DNA of 64,000 bases from Cloeon dipterum (Eukaryota; Arthropoda; Insecta; Ephemeroptera; Baetidae), in contig NC_088786.1 of the NCBI RefSeq assembly GCF_949628265.1, forward strand, positions 26,247,681-26,311,680, in the 5' to 3' direction. Position 1 is the first letter of the stretch. The number at the start of each line of letters is the position of its first letter. The translations under genes were made by a program, and so were the position numbers. Below, one piece after another: positions 11,870-22,700 of this stretch. The notes under the pieces were generated by a model, which was not told where the DNA came from, searched no databases, and worked only from the letters and a program-made list of their open reading frames with translations.

Positions 11870-12413
11870 TTTTGAAATTTACATCAACCTGCTTGTTTCA
11901 ATTTACCATCAAATTGTGCAGTTTGGTAGACACTTTGATCATGTTAGGTGGAAAAAGAATGTCTAATTTTATACAAATATTTCATTTATTTTCATCAAAT
12001 CATTTCATACAGTTATTACCTCCGAGTCATTCCACGCTGAAATCATTAATACTGATTAATTCTAATTTAATTTTGAGATGGAGTGGATTTCAAAACTTAA
12101 TTCACCAATGCCAATCACTGTAATTCATCATAATTGTATTTTGGACCACAAATTTTTAAGCTAAATTCTAATTGATTACATTTAATAAAAATAGTTTATT
12201 TAGCAGCTAGTACGAGACACGCTTTTTACAAGTGCTAAATAACAAAACAAAAGAGGAAGTGACTTAAAGCAGCAAAAAATTGAACAACAGCACAGACCAG
12301 AATGAAAACAGTGCTATCTAGCACAAAATATATGTAGGAAAAAATAAACTGAGCTGGAATTTCCAACATCTAGAACTTTTTGGTCTGGAAATATCTTAAG
12401 AGCAGCGTCGGCG
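11870..12413. terminator. Convergent 3' region of THOC3 and the zinc-finger gene with opposed poly(A) signals
   Basis: The two genes converge here. A plus-strand AATAAA lies at 12184-12189, and a minus-strand AATAAA (TTTATT on the plus strand) lies at 12195-12200, only 5 bp apart. The mature 3' UTRs are therefore likely to overlap or abut. The remainder is AT-rich, with no gene. Confidence 0.55.
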
Positions 12414-13733
12414 TTAAATCCATTTTGATTGATCATGTTGCATCCGAAGTCCCATAAAATTGAAGAGAGATTTCACTCGGGCTCTCGGATCCTGCTTGGT
12501 TAGCTGCATTCTCTTTGCCAGAGCTTTGGCAAGAGGGTCTGCATTGTGATCATACTTTTGCTTTAGCACAATTGCCACATTTGGATGACTCTTCTCAATA
12601 TGCTTTTCAAGCTTGACTTTTGACCCAAACGATTTTGAGCAGGATTGACACGCAACCTTTCCAGAACCGTTCTGGGCGAGATCACTCTTTTTGGGGTTGG
12701 GGTCCTTGACACAGTCTCCCTTCTTTTTCCTGGAGGCTATAAGGAACTTGTGGTTATCTTCTCCGTTTCCTTTCACAAAATTCATCAGGTTTGGGTCCAC
12801 TCGGTGCTCCATTTGAGCGTGGATCTTCATGTCTATGTTAGACGCGAACCTTACACTGCAGAGCGGGCATACATGTGGAAAGTTTATTACGTTGTGGCGT
12901 CTCTTGCGAGTTGCTACTTTGGACAGTCTTTGCAGGTTCACAAAAGGTTGGTTCAGGATGATGTCTTGGTGCTCGACACTCAGTTTTCTCAATAGGCACT
13001 TTTTATTAGCATGCGCGTCAGCATCCAAATGTGTAACAATCCTTGTATTACAGTCGGGGCACACAGTAGTGTCATCTAAGTTGTCTGGAAAAAATATTCG
13101 TTAATGAACTGGCAAATCAGAAATTAACAAACTCACTTTCTACATCAAGGTCACTGCTGACTTCGTCATTCTTCTCCACAAAACATATTTCACTGGAAAA
13201 TGAGGACGAGCAGCTAAAGTAGTCTTCATCCTCAATTTTTTTGTTCCCATTTTTAGGGTAGCTCAATTTTTCCTTTCCGAAGTTCAATTCTATATTGCTA
13301 GAGTGTTTGCCCTTCTTTTCTGGGGTGAGCGTGCTCAAGTCTATGTTGTGAGCTAGTTTGAAATGCGAGAAGAGGTACGATTTTCGGGAGAATTCCGCGT
13401 CACATTTCAGGCACTTGATGGAGAAATGCACATCTTCATCTTCCTCAGATTCTTCAGAATGGACAGATCTCACATCCTCGTCTCCGCTCATTTTGTTGCT
13501 TAGTGGCTTACAAGCGGCCAAATTCCTTTTCTTTGGAGAGGCCTCATCACTTTCTAAACATCCAAGAGAGTAACATTTAAATAAAAGTGCATAGTGAACA
13601 CGGTCGCGTGCTAACCTGTTGGGGCGGTTGCCAACGACTGCCTCGATTTAGCAGTCGATCTTGTCTGTTTTGCGGCCCCTTCGGCTTCTGCTGCTTGCAA
13701 GACTGTGACTGTGGAACGACGTGTCTGCCTCAT
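12414..13733 (-). CDS. C2H2-type zinc-finger protein, four fingers, complete
   Basis: Three exons (13733-13616, 13553-13137, 13084-12414) join in frame to 401 residues, with introns of 62 and 52 bp. Fingers: C87/C90/H103/H108, an atypical CCHC finger C187/C190/H203/C208, C251/C254/H267/H272 and C324/C327/H340/H345. The fingers are widely spaced, not in TGEKP-linked tandem, so this is not a classic ZAD/KRAB-type array. Other features are an acidic Glu/Asp/Ser-rich stretch (62-83), basic patches such as TRKRRH (237-242) and SRKKKG (296-301) that could act in nuclear localisation or nucleic-acid binding, and a basic C-terminus ending SKWI. The start ATG (13733-13731) is followed by a basic, Ala/Thr-rich N-terminus. 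I do not recognise a named orthologue. A nuclear nucleic-acid-binding role is an inference from the fingers. Confidence 0.85.
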
Positions 13734-15375
13734 AATGCTCTTTGGGCTGCAGCCTCAAGCTAGCTAGGGAAATTCCCGAAATTCCTTTCCTCCTAAACCA
13801 TCTAGTTCTTGTAGAATCGTGTTTAAAAACAAAGGAAACAAACACCTGGTCACGCTGGTGGGCGGCGTCTGCTATGAATTTGGCGGCCAATCTGCTGGCG
13901 GTAACTCAGCGATGACTGTGTTTTGTTTTTTGCTTCATTTCTCTATTCATATTACCCAAATAATTGCTTATCCCCAATATCCCCATAAATAGACGAAATT
14001 ATGAAATGAAACTACAGAAAATAAATTGTTTGTTCAAGTCAAATTGAATATTTGATCTCCAAGAAAATTTCCAGACCAATATTTAATTTAAGGCATCTAA
14101 AGTCTAAAGCAATTTAATACATAAAAGTATTAGGAATCATTATTTTATAATTAAATATGGCTCAATTATTATAAAATTCATTTATAAATCAAATTTTATT
14201 GAAACGATGAATAACACGGTCCCTCTAACACCTCTAAAATTATAATTTAAACATTTATTTTTAAATTTAGTCAACTTTGTGAATTTTGATTACACTTGTG
14301 GCAAACAAAATTATGTCATATTATGTATATAATGTTCCTTTGGTTCGTTTGATGCGAGAAAGTTTTTGCTGGCCCTAATGATAAACGCAGGTATAGGAGA
14401 TAACAATTAAGGGCTAAACATGCTAGAAAACGCGTGATAAAAATGACAGTGATCGTTAATTGAAGAAGACTGAGCCGAATCATCAAACGCATGAAACGCG
14501 TTATCAACAAACGAACAAACGCTATCACAAAAAAGCAAACAATTGAGAAACATAACATTATGCACGAAAAGAAGTCCAGCTATGCAGCCATTCATTTATT
14601 TACTTATATAATTTCAAAATTTTCTGTTTACAATTGGTTAAAAACGTCTATATTAGCGAGTTGTGATGTTAAAGTCGTTCTGTTATTAAAATAGAGAAAA
14701 TAGAGTGTGTCAGATATGAGTTTAAAAGAATCGTTGAATTCAACAGTTTTTGTGTTTTGTACGCCCAGAGAGTTAAATAACATTTCATTTTCTACAGTTA
14801 ATTTCTTAATTTTCATTATGGAGAAAAAGGCTGCAAAAATTACAAAAATAAGCTAAAATCAAATATAATTTTTTTTATAATTTCTGCAACGCGTATTACC
14901 CACATTACACACACAAACCTAATTGATATCTACAACTAAAATTTGTTTTAAAAATGGCCAAAATTCAGAATATTATAATACAAGCTAACCACATTTAAAA
15001 AATGTTTCTTTGCTATAAAGTAAATAAATATTTCAACCTAATAACCCATAGTTGGATTAATATTTAACTCATTAATAAGGTAACAGAATATCGACGGAGT
15101 AAGGAGTAATATAGAGAATTTTGTTATTTTTTAATTTCAAAATGTGTATTTCCGTGCAATCAAATTTCAACCAACCGCGGGTTGCACCAAATTATGAAAA
15201 TATGCTCTTCAGAACCGTCTAGATTTTGATACTTGACAGGCGCCTGTTAAAACACACCACTTTTAGGCATGCACTTCGTTCAAAAAAGGATGACTTTGCT
15301 TATTTTTTATTACATAATGGTTCATCAGCTTTATCACCAAGCGCCGCACCTGAAAAAGCATCACGTCATCTCGTC
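13734..15375. other. AT-rich intergenic spacer
   Basis: The zinc-finger gene's 5' flank (13734-13900, GC-richer) gives way to about 1.4 kb of very AT-rich DNA before the aldo-keto reductase promoter. Small open frames at 14316-14816 are low-complexity and unsupported. Confidence 0.5.
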
Positions 15376-15463
15376 TATATAAAAGCAAACAGCACCTCAT
15401 GCTTGACAGTCAGAAGTGAAAAGCTTCGCGTTGCTTACACACAGACAAAACTGAATAGAAGAA
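15376..15463 (+). promoter_or_regulatory. TATA-box core promoter and 5' UTR of aldo-keto reductase 1
   Basis: TATATAAAAG at 15376-15385 is followed about 25-30 bp downstream by an initiator-like gacagtcagaag (from about 15405). The ATG is at 15464. The block from the initiator to the ATG is recognisably duplicated before the second reductase gene, where the TATA position holds GATAAAAG. Confidence 0.65.
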
Positions 15464-16774
15464 ATGGCTGCAGCTGAAATTCCCAGTGTAAAACTGTTGG
15501 ACGGCACTTCAATTCCCGTTCTTGGCTTGGGAACCTGGAAGGTTATTTCTCTTTCAATTTTTCATTATAAGTTTTTATAAAATTAAAATGTTCGAAATAT
15601 TCAGTCTAAGCCTGGTGAGGTGAAAGCTGCAGTTGAAGCTGCGATTTCTGCTGGTTACCGGCACATCGACTGCTCCCCGGTGTATGAAAATGAAGTAGAG
15701 GTGGGTGACGCGATCGCGGCCAAAATTAAAGACGGCACTGTCACCAGGGAAAAGCTTTACATCGTCAGTAAGGTGAGCGATTTGGGAATTTCAATTTTAT
15801 CTTCGAGAATAACTTTCAAATTATTTTAAGTTGTGGCAAACTTATCACGAGCCAGATGATGTCGAGGCAGGACTAAAAGTCACCCTGAAAGACCTTCAGG
15901 TGGAATATCTGGACTTATATCTGATGCACTTCCCTATTGGGTTTAAAGTAGGAAATATTTTTTGAAAGAAATTGCCTTTTCCTCACGGTTTTATTTATTT
16001 AAAAGCAACAATCTGGACATACGTCTGCTCGTGATGCAAACAACCAGATTATCACTACCGACAGGGATTACGTTGACACCTGGAAAGCGATGGAAAAGTT
16101 GGTGGAGAAGAAATTAGTTCGCTCGATCGGAGTTTCCAATTTCAATGAGAAGCAAATTGATCGCATCCTGGAAAACTGCACCATCAAACCCGTCACAAAT
16201 CAAGTAATACTCTATGGTGTAAAACACGTAATTTATTTACGTGATTTGAAATTTATTTTACAGGTCGAGTGTCACCCGTACTTCAATCAAAAGCCTCTCT
16301 CAGATCACTGTGCGAACAAGGGTATAATTTTAACGGCCTACAGTCCATTCGCGAGTCCAGACAGATCGTGGGCGAGTCCAGATGAGCCAAAACTGCTTGA
16401 AGATCCTGCACTAGTGGCTGTCGCCAAGAAATACAACAAAACGGTGGCAAATATTTTGCTCCGTTATCAAGTAAGTAATTTGTAATGTTATGATTAGCAA
16501 TAATGTTTGAAATTTGACCTGCATTATTTAATAGATTGAGCGGGGTCACATAACCATTCCTAAGTCGGTCTCGCCAGATAGAATCACGCAGAACAAACAA
16601 ATTTTCGACTTCAAATTGGAGCCAAGTGACATTTCGCAAATTGAAAAGTTGAATAGACCTGATGGCCGCGTAATCCTGATGTCTTTGTGAGTTTCGCCCA
16701 TTTTACATTCCAGGAAAAATTATGCATTTTCATCATATTTCAGCTGCAAGGACCACAAATACTACCCTTTCTAG
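15464..16774 (+). CDS. Aldo-keto reductase, tandem copy 1
   Basis: Seven exons (15464-15541, 15605-15772, 15831-15947, 16006-16203, 16264-16470, 16535-16686, 16744-16774) join to 316 residues, a standard length for the AKR1 type. Family knowledge: cytosolic (alpha/beta)8-barrel enzymes reducing aldehydes and ketones with NADPH. The catalytic tetrad is D48 (HIDCSPVY), Y53, K82 (IVSK) and H115 (LYLMHFP). The family signatures [12 protein letters not shown] and the NADP-binding IPKSVSPDR are present. The terminal CKDHKYYPF resembles the AKR C-terminal loop, and the last exon is only 31 bp. All introns are 57-64 bp, GT-AG. An AATAAA at 16894-16899 is the likely poly(A) signal. Substrate cannot be deduced. 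Confidence 0.95.
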
Positions 16775-17251
16775 AGTTCATTTCTTGGCAAGAAAAACTG
16801 CTGACTTGAAAACCAAAAATGAACAACCTGCTGTTTTAAATTTACTTTATCAATTTGGAACCCCAACAGAAATGGATGCTATTTGCTTATGAAAATAAAA
16901 GATTGAAAATAAGCTCATAATTTTCTTTAAAAAACCTTATAAATAATCATCATACTAAGCTGTTATAATATTTAGCCGAAACACAGAGAAAATTATATTA
17001 TTATGTTAAAAAACGCTAAATCAAAACAAAAGAAATGTGTACAGAAGATCGATTAGAATTTTTAATACTATCCTCTCTTCTCTGTCATACTATTATATAT
17101 AATGGGACAAACCGCGCTTATCAAGCGACATCGCAAATACAAAAATCTAATCATCTCAGCGATAAAAGCAAAAAAAACACCTTGTTACTAGCAGTCGTCA
17201 GATGTGAAAAAGCTTCGCATTGCTCACACACACCTAAACTGAATAGAAGAA
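16775..17251 (+). other. Spacer between the two reductase genes: 3' UTR of copy 1, promoter and 5' UTR of copy 2
   Basis: It contains the poly(A) signal of copy 1 (AATAAA 16894-16899). Near 17161 GATAAAAG sits at the TATA position of copy 2, followed by gcagtcgtcagatgtg at the initiator position. The final ~60 bp (ctgaatagaagaa before the ATG) is nearly identical to the leader of copy 1. Confidence 0.6.
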
Positions 17252-18569
17252 ATGGCTGCAGCTGAAATCCCCAGCGTGAAGCTATTGGATGGCACTTCAA
17301 TTCCTGTTCTTGGCTTGGGAACCTGGGAGGTTGATTTTCTTTTAATTACCGAATATGAGATTTTAACCCATAATATTTCAGTCGAAGCCCGGTGAAGTGA
17401 AAACTGCTGTTGATGCTGCGATTTCTGCTGGTTACCGGCACATTGACTGCTCCCCGACGTATGGAAATGAAGCAGAGGTGGGTGATGCGATTGCGGCCAA
17501 AATTAAAGACGGCTCTGTCACCAGAGACCAGATGTATATCGTCAGTAAGGTGAGTGATTCGGTGATTTCCATTTTACTTTCGAGAATAACTTTAAATTAT
17601 TTTAAAAGTTGTGGCAAACTTATCACGAGCCAGACGATGTCGAGGAAGGGCTGAGAGCCACCCTCAAGAACCTTCAGGTGGAATACTTAGACTTGTATTT
17701 GATGCACTTTCCAATTGGATTCAAAGTAACAATATCAATACGTTGGATTGATTTATTCATTTCTATTTTTAATTCTTTGAAGCAACAATCTGGACTTGTA
17801 CCTGCTCATGATGCAAACAACCAGATTATCACAACTGACAGGGATTACCTTGATACCTGGAAAGCGATGGAAAAGTTGGTGGAAAAGAAATTAGTTCGCT
17901 CAATTGGAGTATCTAATTTTAACGAAGAGCAGGTAGATCGCATCTTGGCGAACTGCACCATCAAACCGGTCACAAATCAAGTAATATATTATTTTAACAT
18001 AATATTTTTTTCCAAATTTCAATTTGTTTGAAATTTTATTTATTTTACAGGTCGAGTGTCACCCGTATTTTAATCAAAAGTCTCTTTCGGAGCACTGCGC
18101 AAAGCGGGGTGTAATTGTGACAGGCTACAGTCCATTCGCGAGACCAAGCAGGTCGTGGGTAGGTCCTGACGAGCCAATTCTGCTTGAAGATCCTGCACTG
18201 GTGGCTATTGCCAAAAAATACAACAAAACAGTGGCCAACATCTTGCTCCGCTATCAAGTAAAATTTTATTTTTATATTGATATGTATTCAAACAATATTA
18301 AATTCTACTTTTATTACTTTAAGATCGATTGCGGTCACATAACCATTCCAAAGACGGTTTCGCCAGAGAGGATGAAACAGAACAAACAAATTTTCGACTT
18401 CAAATTGGACCCAAGTGACATTTCAGAAATTGAGAAGTTGAACAGACCTGATGGTCGCATATATCGACTAGCCCTGCTGTCTTTGTAAGTGCAACAAAAG
18501 CAAAAATATTTTTTCTTAACATTCTCTCTTTTTTGCAGCTGCAAAAACCATAAATACTATCCTTTTTAG
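17252..18569 (+). CDS. Aldo-keto reductase, tandem copy 2
   Basis: Seven exons (17252-17329, 17382-17549, 17609-17725, 17783-17980, 18051-18257, 18324-18484, 18539-18569) join to 319 residues. Exon number, phases and lengths match copy 1 except exon 6, which is 9 bp longer and adds three residues near the C-terminus (RIYRLALLS against RVILMS). By hand I count about 46 substitutions against copy 1, roughly 85% identity. The tetrad D48/Y53/K82/H115, the RSIGVSNFN signature and IPKTVSPER are retained, so both copies should be active. Substitutions cluster in substrate-pocket loops (the exon 4 start and exon 5 SPFA segment), suggesting altered substrate preference. This is an inference. The introns have diverged far more than the exons. 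Confidence 0.95.
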
Positions 18570-19645
18570 AGCTTCTGTGGTGAGGGCAATCACCGGAATA
18601 GAAGTGACAATAAGTTGACGAAAATTTGTGGCCAGTAGTTGCATCCTTAATATTAAATGTGAGGTGTGCGAAAATCGTGAATGTCTAATTTACCTCAATT
18701 TCAAATTTTTTGAGGAGTTATTAAATTTATTACAGTTAATGGGTAAAAGGAGTAAATTTGATAAAAATAGGGAATTATTCTCATTTAACCTTTTCTACCA
18801 ATTTATATATTTTGACATCTTATATATTTTGAATAATATATGGCTTAAACTTGTTATACAATCCAAATGAAAATTGTTAATATTTCTTCAATTAAGATTT
18901 TGGTAGTTTTTCATTCTTTGTTAGTCATATTTGTTAGGAAAATACTAAAAATGTTAATATTGGAAGTAAATAAAAAAAATCGAATTTTTGACACATCAAT
19001 AGTACAGGTTTTTTATTTATCGGCTCTGATACGAAACAAATATTCCTTTCATGTTTTTCATTACATATTAACATTTAAAAATACATCTCCTCCATTATAT
19101 CACATTGAAATCCTCAGAGAAAAATTAAGTGTCCAAGCAGCCACGGTAAAATTTTGGTTAGGCTTTTTAATCAGATTAGCTATCTCTGCTGGCTTAACTT
19201 TTCTTTGATCCCTGTACCGATTTTTTTATCACAAACAATTTTTCAAGCTGCTCGTCGTATCCACTCTCAAGTAAAAATAGTATTAAAACGCAGTTAGCAC
19301 GCCTGTGCTTCTATGATAAAAATGCAGGAATGCAAATAGAATAGAATGATTTTAAGTATCATCAACATAGCAGTCATGTTTGCTTAGACTAGGCTTTCCA
19401 ACAGACAGGTACACATTTTCACCACACAGACGGGATATATCGCGTCCATATATTGACACAAAAAACATAAAGATAGAAAACATCAGTCGAAATCGAGATC
19501 AACTTAAAATTTCAGATCGCAGAGAAAATAGCGTCTGTTGAGAGTGTGCATTGATAGAAAATTGCATCAGAAAAAGAAAAATAGCCGCGTATATCATTAC
19601 TTGTAATTGACAAGAAAGCTAGTTTGATTCCACCGATGAGAGGGA
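18570..19645. other. Convergent 3' flanks of reductase copy 2 and the receptor cyclase
   Basis: AT-rich with no gene. Possible plus-strand poly(A) signals are ATTAAA 18652-18657 and AATAAA 18969-18974. The nearest minus-strand AATAAA (TTTATT at 19012-19017) would give the cyclase a 3' UTR of about 630 bp. The open frame at 18867-19208 is low-complexity and unrecognised. Confidence 0.5.
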
Positions 19646-19780
19646 TCAAGTGAGATTTTCCATTTCGGAATTTGATGGTTGCAAGGAGGGCATCCTGGGC
19701 GAAGACGGCCAGCACGGCTCCATGTTGAGGGAAGTGTCGCATCCTGTTACCCTCACTTCTGGAACCTCTCCAGAAGGGCG
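19646..19780 (-). CDS. Receptor cyclase exon 23: C-terminal tail
   Basis: Acceptor ttgcag precedes 19780 and the exon runs 45 codons to TGA at 19648-19646, encoding [16 protein letters not shown] onward to EMENLT. No domain or PDZ-type terminus is recognised. The preceding 59-bp intron has an A16 run (on the coding strand) just upstream of the acceptor. The splice is inferred from the acceptor and frame, so this tail is less certain than the catalytic exons. Confidence 0.7.
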   Translation of the reverse strand, partial: RPSGEVPEVRVTGCDTSLNMEPCWPSSPRMPSLQPSNSEMENLT

Positions 19781-22700
19781 CTGCAATTGAATATTTTTTT
19801 TTTTTTTTTGTTAAATCAAAACGGATGGCTAGAATTTACCATAAACACAAGGGGATAAGCGTTGACGCCGCAGTCAGCGGGAGCGACCGATGTCGATCCG
19901 TGGCCGACAGACTCGTCTGTGGCAGGAGGGCGACGAAGGTCCGGCTCCGAGCATCCCAGCAACCAGTACGTCGTGACTCGGCCTTTGCCCTTCAGCTCAA
20001 CTTCACCCCGCAGTTCCAGTTGAAACGTGCCAAATCGGCTCAAAATCTGTTTCGTCGCATCGCTGACGTGAATTTTAAGCGCTACAACATTGTCATATTT
20101 CAAAGACTGTCTTGTGATTTCACGCGTGGAAAATCTTACCAAGTCCACTGGATTCCATCCTCGAGGCAGTATTTACAGTGTCCCCAAACAAGCAGTAATG
20201 AGGCATTTTGTGCCCAACAACGCCAGCACAAACAGGACCTAAATTACTCAATAATTAATTAGTTGTTAATTTTTGGTATTGGAAAAATTTCACCAGAATG
20301 GATCCCGATCCTAATTTCTAACTGAGCGTCTGGGCGGTGCGCAATGGTGAAATTTTTCACAGCGTCCAAAACCGCCAGAGCCAAGAGGGCCACTTCTCTT
20401 GCGTGTGCGTCTCCGTTCCGCGTCGGCAAGCCTGACACCACCATGTACGCGTCACCGATCGTCTCCACCTGGAGTGAAATTAATTTTTAGATCCAAGCCA
20501 CATTAAAATTTTAAAACTCATACTTTGTAAACATCATAGTAGCCGATGATTTTGTCAAAGGTACTATACAGGTCGTTCAAAAATCCAACCACCTGGCAAG
20601 AACATTAAGTTTAGAATATAGACGTTAAGATAGAATTTCACCTGCATTGGCGTGCTGTGCACGCAGAGCGACGTGAAGCCGACAATGTCGCTGAAATAAA
20701 TTGTCACGCATTCAAACTGCTCCGGTTGCACAACTTGCCCAGACATCAGCTGCTCTGCAACTTGTCTGCAGCAAGATCTCGTTTAATACAGGGAAAGGAA
20801 ATTGCTGGAAATAATTGGGCACTTGCCTGGGCAGGACTTGGTACAGCAGCTCTTCCGATCTCCTTTTCTCCTGGCTGAGGGCCTCCGTTTTTTCACTGAC
20901 GAGCGCTTCCAAATTAGTCGCGTATTGTTCCATGCGTCTCAACAAGTCATCCATAAGATTTTCGCAGTGTCCCCTGAGATATATCATTGTCATTAATTAG
21001 CGTTTGCGGAACTTGCTAGGGAGGATTATGATGCGCGCGCCCCCCGAAAGGAAAAGTTGCAGCTTATTAACAGCGCGCATTACGCAAGGTGGGCGAATTT
21101 AGTGTACGTGTGCGCTATAGTTGTGTTGCCCTTTCTTACTTCATGAGACGACGAATGACGGTTCTCACAGCCTCAAAACTCGGCCTCTCGTCGGGGACAT
21201 CCGCCCAGCACTTTTCCATTAACTCCTTGAGCTCCTCTTCTTGCCCATCTCGAGCAGCCACCGCAGGCCGAAAAGGTGGTGTTTCGCGTGCAGCCACTCG
21301 AGCCACAACATCTGCAAGGGTTGAAACATTGCACAACTTCTATTAACTTCATGACCTTCATATTCCATATGAATTTGAAAAAGATGTTGATAAATATATA
21401 CGTTTTATCTAAACTATAATAAAATTATGTTGAATATAAAGACCTCGAGTGGTCGCATTTTTCAAATATAGTAAAATTATGCTTGCAAAATATTCAAATT
21501 GTATTTTTGAACAAATGATAGCAAGGGACGAGAGATAATATTTTAAATTGTCTTATGTACAATTTATGTTTGGACCAAACTCAAACATAGAGCATTTGAT
21601 TTTAACTATGCGGTAAAAATAGTTGTTTTAATGTACAGTTCAAAGAATTATTTTAACAGAAGGCTAAAAATATATGGTTGAATTTTCAAAATTAACGATT
21701 AAAATTTTTTTAATATTTAAATCAATCATTTCAAGAAGTTCAAAAGTAATTTTTATTAATCATGTCGGATATTTTTTTCTTGTAATGAAAATGGGTGTAT
21801 TTTTTATTTGTTTACGATACAAAACAAAATTTGGGGGAGAAGAATTACAATTTAGAGCTAGAACAATTTTTTTTCAGTAAAAGTTATTTAAAGAATGAGC
21901 AGTAAAATAATGTTTTATTTATTCATTTTGATGATTTAGCAGGCTTGGACGTAAAGGTCGATTTTTTAAATGAGAATTTTGAAAAATCGTCCAAATCTCG
22001 ACAGTTGTTATTTTACAGAAAATGTTACTGAAAATTCTGGCATGACAAAAATCGGATTAATGTCTATACCGACCTGTTTAGCCAAGTTTGTATATTGAAT
22101 AACGATGGCAATAAGTTGACCCTCGGTGTGTGGATTTATAAAGTAGACAGACCGTCGGTGGATGTCCCACGACACACATAAATTCATTAAGAGCGGACGA
22201 CGCTCTCGCACGTTCGCGCACAAAGCAAGTCGGACTTCTCGTTCACAAAGCAAACAAACTTGACGGGCGTATAATCTAATTTACCTTGCGGACCGAGAAA
22301 CTGCGAGGCTGCTTCATAGGGGCCTCCGCGCACGATTATTTCCTCCAGGATGATGGCGAAGCTGTAGACGTCGCCTTTCTGGGTTGCAGGTGTGCCCGGG
22401 ACGATCGTCAACGGCAACAGTTCCGGTGCCACCCACAGTAGTTCTGGGAAATTCGCAAGCAGAGAGAAAAATTGAGAGGCGAGAGGCTTTAGAGCTACTT
22501 CTCAGTAGAAAGAAAAACGCGTGTAAACAGAAGGTTGCACAAAAAATTGTATATATTTCTGTGTTTTATTGCAGGATGTTTTAAAAATTGTCCGTCCACT
22601 CTCGTCATGCTGAAAAACAGCATGAAAAGTTTTTAACGTGCCCGCTGTTGTTTATGAATACAAACGCAGTAATGAAAGTATAACGAAAAAGGTAGTCTCC

